Part shown: one piece after another, positions 60,106 through 64,000 of the stretch | Position numbering within the stretch: the first letter of the stretch is position 1 | Layout: the number at the start of each line of letters is the position of its first letter | NCBI GenBank assembly: GCA_029339505.1 | Contig: JAQISU010000167.1 | Coordinates: 3,321,001 to 3,385,000, forward strand | Direction of reading: 5' to 3' | From: Unio delphinus | Lineage: Eukaryota > Mollusca > Bivalvia > Unionida > Unionidae | DNA length: 64,000 nt | Notes under the pieces: model-generated | Told to the model about the DNA's origin: nothing | Database searches by the model: none | The model's input: the letters and a program-made list of their open reading frames with translations, nothing else | Program-made: the position numbers and the translations under genes

Positions 60106-60453
60106 TCAAACTTTTAGTAGTTAGCTTATTAAGAATTAATATCTCAGTCATTATGGGACATTTTTGCTCGCCCTGATATACTTCGATCTATAATATGTTT
60201 TTGACCAGTATACTATGCAACAGTTAACTTGTTAATTAGGTCAATTATACAAACAATGGAAAACTGTATGGAAAAAAAAAAACATTTAAGATAAAAATTA
60301 GGGATAAAATCAGTGTTGAATATAAGATTGTTGCGAAGAAAAATTGTGCTAATATTGTTAGAAAAAAAATTCGAAAAACATCTCGAAAGCTGACCTCATT
60401 ATTCATTAGTACAATACCATCTATTCTCGCATACAAGTCGACTCAATCTGCAA
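60106..60453. other. Short intergenic stretch
   Basis: Nothing recognised. Confidence 0.5.
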
Positions 60454-60543
60454 AAAATAAAGATAGCATAACGGGCCTGCATATCAGGGTATCTGCAGTG
60501 ATAAAGATAGCATAATGGACCTGCATATCTGGGTATCTGCAGT
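60454..60543. repeat. 44-bp tandem duplication, 2 copies
   Basis: Two copies of ATAAAGATAGCATAACGGGC followed by CTGCATATCAGGGTATCTGC, differing at three positions. Confidence 0.92.
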
Positions 60544-62364
60544 GATTGCTACTGACTACGCCTTACAAACTTCAGCGACCCAAATACTTTCGAAGACGAG
60601 AGATTGCGAGGGAGTAGGAATGGGCGATACAGTCTACAAGGTTTTCAAATGCGCAAATTTTACATTTTGAAAATCTCTTGTAATAAGAGCGACATCTATA
60701 ATCTTTCGGTGACTAGGAAAATAATTAGTGATCACAAGCGGACCTGCAAATTTTAGGAAGCAGATGAAAACTTCAGAACGGTTTACGACTAATTACAACA
60801 GGACAGAGCCATTGATATTTCGTGTCTCGTGAAACAATATGCATTGAGAATCATCGATTAAATTTTTCTGTAGAAAGTTATGTATCGTTTGAACTTCTTC
60901 CCCAAACAATCAACAACAAAAAAAAAACCTCGAGTACAGTTTACGCTGAGAAATTTAAGAATAATAAAGAAGATACTTATTTCGATGGAGCCGACTCGAT
61001 ATAAGAAACATTCCAGGTTATTGTTGTACCACTTTATGACAGGTCGTGTACATGTATGTAATTAATGTCAGAGAATGGTATGATTGTAGGTCGACAGTGA
61101 TGAATCTGAAATGTCTTTATAGTATTTCTAGTATTGTAAACCGAAGATGGTTTGACGTCACTTTAGGGAGTGTAGATTGTTTATGTTATTGTAATCAACA
61201 ACAACAAAAACGATAAATTATTAATTACTGTCAGTGTTAAACTTGACATATCACATATTTCGATAACTGATCTGCATCGACAGATAAATATATCTTACAT
61301 GTGTTTTCCCCTTCATAATTCACTCTTGAAAACGCACAGGCAACAATGTTGCTATATTTAGGTAAGCTCTTTTGCCTATTGCAACCGTGATATATTCCTT
61401 TGGCACAATGTAATTTTACTTTTACGTCGTGAGTGCGGACTAATAAATTTAGGGAATATTTACGTCTCTATTTAGAGACTTGTTAAATCTTAGTGATTAG
61501 TTCTGTGATTATGAGAAGATTGTGTTGGTGAAATATGTTACCCGAGTAATTAACCAGTTTCTAGGGGTAATGGCATGGATCAGATGTGCCAGCTAGTCAA
61601 TGTCTGAATCTAAAAGTGTTCACTGAATGTGTCATTCAATCTAAAATATTCGAGACACGGACTAATATTTTGCGTCACGAAATCATTGAGAATGGGTTAT
61701 TTCTTTAATTGGAGATTCCCTTTACTGTTGCTTTGAAGAAAGTTTGGTGGAGGAGCACGTGTGAAATCTGTTCATAATTGCGTTTCGACCGGTCCGAAGA
61801 TGGAATCTGAAAATAGTTTTTTGCGGGGGGTGGGAGTGGGGTTGGAATTGTGATCGGGGTTTGAAGTGTTGGCGTTACGCTATCGAATTTCTCCAATAAA
61901 CAATGTTATATTAAAAGAAGCTAGGACACAACAATAGAACCAGGATGAGGGTCAAAAATTCATGTTTAAAAACTAAGTTGTCAACAAATTAAAGTCTGTT
62001 GCTAAAATTATAATAAAGTACATGGGAAACATCAGTTATACCACTTTTTTCATGGTGGTATTCCATTGTCTCAGGACTCAGATTCAAAATGTTACCTTCA
62101 TAGAATGATCCTAATATTTAAACTATAAATCACAGAAATTTTAGTTATGCATTATGTTGTTTGAAAAATCATTGTCCCTAGTCAAGTACACAGCGAACAT
62201 GATGTTTGACAGTGTCAAGTACTGAATATCATGTACATACCATATAATCAGTAGGAAAATTCCAACAAACAATATAATTTAAATATACCAAACAAGGCAG
62301 AAATGTGGCAGATTTCATTAAATTAGTTGATGGATTTCACGTTTATTTCCAAATAAGGAACTAT
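60544..62364. other. Intergenic stretch, nothing recognised
   Basis: No gene or element recognised. A G-rich run (GCGGGGGGTGGGAGTGGGG near 61823) could form a G-quadruplex. Frames at 60822-61065 and 61705-61896 have no family signature. Confidence 0.45.
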
Positions 62365-62512
62365 TGTCTGAATCTGTTATTCTATTATCATGTGAGCATT
62401 TTTTATGTTTTCCAATTTCATGTTTTTTTCTGTAGTCAAATCATTATTGATGTAAAGCGCTTTGAACTTCTAAAGATTAGGCGTTATAAAAAGTCCCAAT
62501 TATTATTATATA
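62365..62512 (+). mobile_element. L2-like LINE, 3' end only
   Basis: Shares TTTATGTTTTCCAATTTCAT, CTGTAGTCAAATCATTATTG, GATGTAAAGCGCTTTGAAC and CTAAAGATTAGGCGTTATA with the copies at 43018-43214 and 50818-51900, and ends in a short TTATTATTAT tail. Severely 5'-truncated. Confidence 0.82.
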
Positions 62513-63410
62513 ATTTAATCCATCCAATACTAACATTTACATGAAACATTAATATTGTGCAGGAATAATATAATTTGTTTTCATCACGGGGGAGGGTTTG
62601 TCATAAGGATAAATAGTTGTTCATTTCCACGGAATGATCTGCTCTTTTTTGAATAAAAAAAATACGTCATAAGTTAGAATTAGTATTTTTTTAAAAATTG
62701 TTATCGAGCAACGATGTTAAGATTATGTACAAAAGAATTAACAAAAAAAAACAAACCAAGCAATTATGAGAAAATGTTATTCTTACTTTGTTTCTGAAGA
62801 AAATAAACTTTTTACAAGAGGAAGGCACTGTAACGTTAAACTAAATATTATATCATACTCGCTGTAAAAAAAAAGTTTCCTGCTTCAGCATATGCACAAG
62901 AAATCTGTATCAGTCTTTATTTAGCTTGTTCTAGTAAAAATGTATGTTGTTTTCATAGACTTACCAACACTAACTGATTTCTCAAACTAGTGTTGTGGTT
63001 CATTCTGTAAATGATCTAATTTTAGCAATATTAAAAATCATACTTGCATCGTGCTACTGGTAGAACACGGTACTGATGACGTTGTACACATGCATACTTA
63101 GGATTCCATTTCTAATAGCACGTTTCGATTATTATCAGATATGAAAACATGACATGCATGCAATGTAGGATGTTGAAAAGCTTTCTATCGGTATAATATC
63201 ATGAATAGAATTATTCACTCACTGCGTTGCTAGTAAACGTTTTGTCATAATTGTAATACAAGTGCTTCTCAAATTTAAATCTATCAATGAATGAATGAAT
63301 CGCTTAACCTTGTTAAATGAAACTAGAACTTACACAGAAATTTCTTTCTGCAAATTATTCTAAACAATTATCTGCTAAATGATAATATTTCATGCGTGTG
63401 TACGAGCGCG
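62513..63410. other. Intergenic stretch, nothing recognised
   Basis: No gene or repeat recognised. Confidence 0.5.
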
Positions 63411-63585
63411 TGCATGTGTGTGTCTGTGTTTGAGTGATTTAGATTTTTAACGTGTGTGTGTCTGTGTTTGAGTGATTTAGATTTTTAACGTGTGTGTGTC
63501 TGTGTTTGAGTGATTTAGATTTGTATCGTGTGTGTGTCTGTGTTTTAGTGATTTAGATTTTAAACGTGTTTGTGTCTGTGGACAA
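63411..63585. repeat. 36-bp minisatellite, about 5 copies
   Basis: Units GTGTGTGTCTGTGTTTGAGT followed by GATTTAGATTTTTAAC, with a few substitutions in the last two copies. Confidence 0.94.
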
Positions 63586-63599
63586 TTATAACGAAGTTT

Positions 63600-63728
63600 A
63601 AAAACACAAAATTCAGTCATACCACGCCAATGTCTGCAGTGTGGCAAATTGTAGTAATGTCGAGCATCAGAGCATCATGTTCCACCCATGCACAATATCA
63701 TGAAACCAGTCCTAAAACTACCTAATAT

Positions 63729-63733
<5 letters not shown>
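63600..63733 (-). mobile_element. V-type mollusc SINE, 3' part
   Basis: On the plus strand the order TTCAGTCATACCAC, AATGTCTGCAGTGTGGC, GCATCATGTTCCACCC, ATGAAACCAGTCCTAAAACT matches the copies at 39.6 and 60 kb. The match stops at GCTGAGAG, where the GA tract starts; the tRNA-like head that should follow is absent. Confidence 0.75.

Positions 63734-63817
<84 letters not shown>
63733..63817. repeat. (GA)n microsatellite
   Basis: About 84 bp of GA starting exactly where the SINE consensus has CTGAGAG. Confidence 0.97.
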
Positions 63818-63818
<1 letters not shown>

Positions 63819-64000
63819 CATATGGTTTTCCAATCAATAGCTACATTTCTTAGTTATACCCATTTAAAAATTTGTAGTGAATTAAAACACCTAATCATGT
63901 ATCACGGAAATTCAGCGTTCAGGTCTATTGCTTATATTTTCCGTTTCCCCGTCGCTTTTCACATTATAGTCTTTCAAATTGTAAATCATAATTGGCTTTT
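63818..64000. other. Right edge of window
   Basis: No gene or repeat recognised in the last 180 bases. Confidence 0.5.

Overview
This is an AT-rich animal genome window with no intact, recognisable host gene. It looks like intergenic or intronic DNA made mostly of tandem repeats and decayed transposons. The repeats suggest a mollusc, most likely a cephalopod such as an octopus. The grounds are several tRNA-headed SINE copies whose middle and tail match, from memory, the V-domain SINEs widespread in molluscs, an RTE/BovB-type LINE, an L2/CR1-type LINE, a chromovirus-unlike Ty3/gypsy element with a Gmr1-like domain order, and very dense micro- and minisatellites. The species call is an inference.

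Layout. 1-6.4 kb: short tandem repeats, a complete SINE with a 12-bp target duplication (3372-3616), and three weak exon candidates. 7.8-9.5 kb: a 25-bp array, a long TA tract and a 10-bp-type array. 10.07-12.44 kb: a 56-bp satellite of about 42 units with higher-order structure, followed by a 51-bp array. 16.15-19.3 kb: a long but broken RTE/BovB-like LINE (endonuclease, reverse transcriptase, C-terminal region). 23-24.5 kb: a SINE, trinucleotide tracts and a degenerate 29-bp array. 26.4-29.5 kb: a GA tract, a second RTE 3' fragment, and 62-bp and 35-bp arrays. 31.5-35.74 kb: an LTR retrotransposon with both LTRs, gag, protease and part of integrase, but no reverse transcriptase. 39-40.3 kb: a degenerate 57-bp array split by a SINE. 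41.5-43.2 kb: two more arrays running into an L2-like LINE 3' end. 45.19-46.84 kb: a 31-bp satellite of about 53 units, then a (CT)n - satellite fragment - (GA)n inverted structure. 49.43-49.73 kb: a 280-bp hAT-type MITE with an 8-bp target duplication. 50.8-51.9 kb: a 5'-truncated L2-like LINE on the minus strand. 53.6-54.05 kb: a compound TCTA/CCAT/TA tract. 56.6-60.1 kb: further arrays, unrecognised coding-like stretches and a near-complete SINE. 62-64 kb: another L2-like 3' end, a 36-bp array and a SINE fragment from which a GA microsatellite seems to have grown.

The elements carry stop codons, frameshifts or deletions, so none is likely to be autonomous. The most informative structures are the LTR element with integrase directly after protease, the hierarchical satellites at 10-12 kb and 45-47 kb, the hairpin-forming CT/GA structure at 46.9 kb, and cases where microsatellites have arisen inside transposon sequence (gag at 32.65 kb, SINE at 63.73 kb). 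All identifications were made by eye from sequence patterns and remembered family features; no alignment or database search was run.
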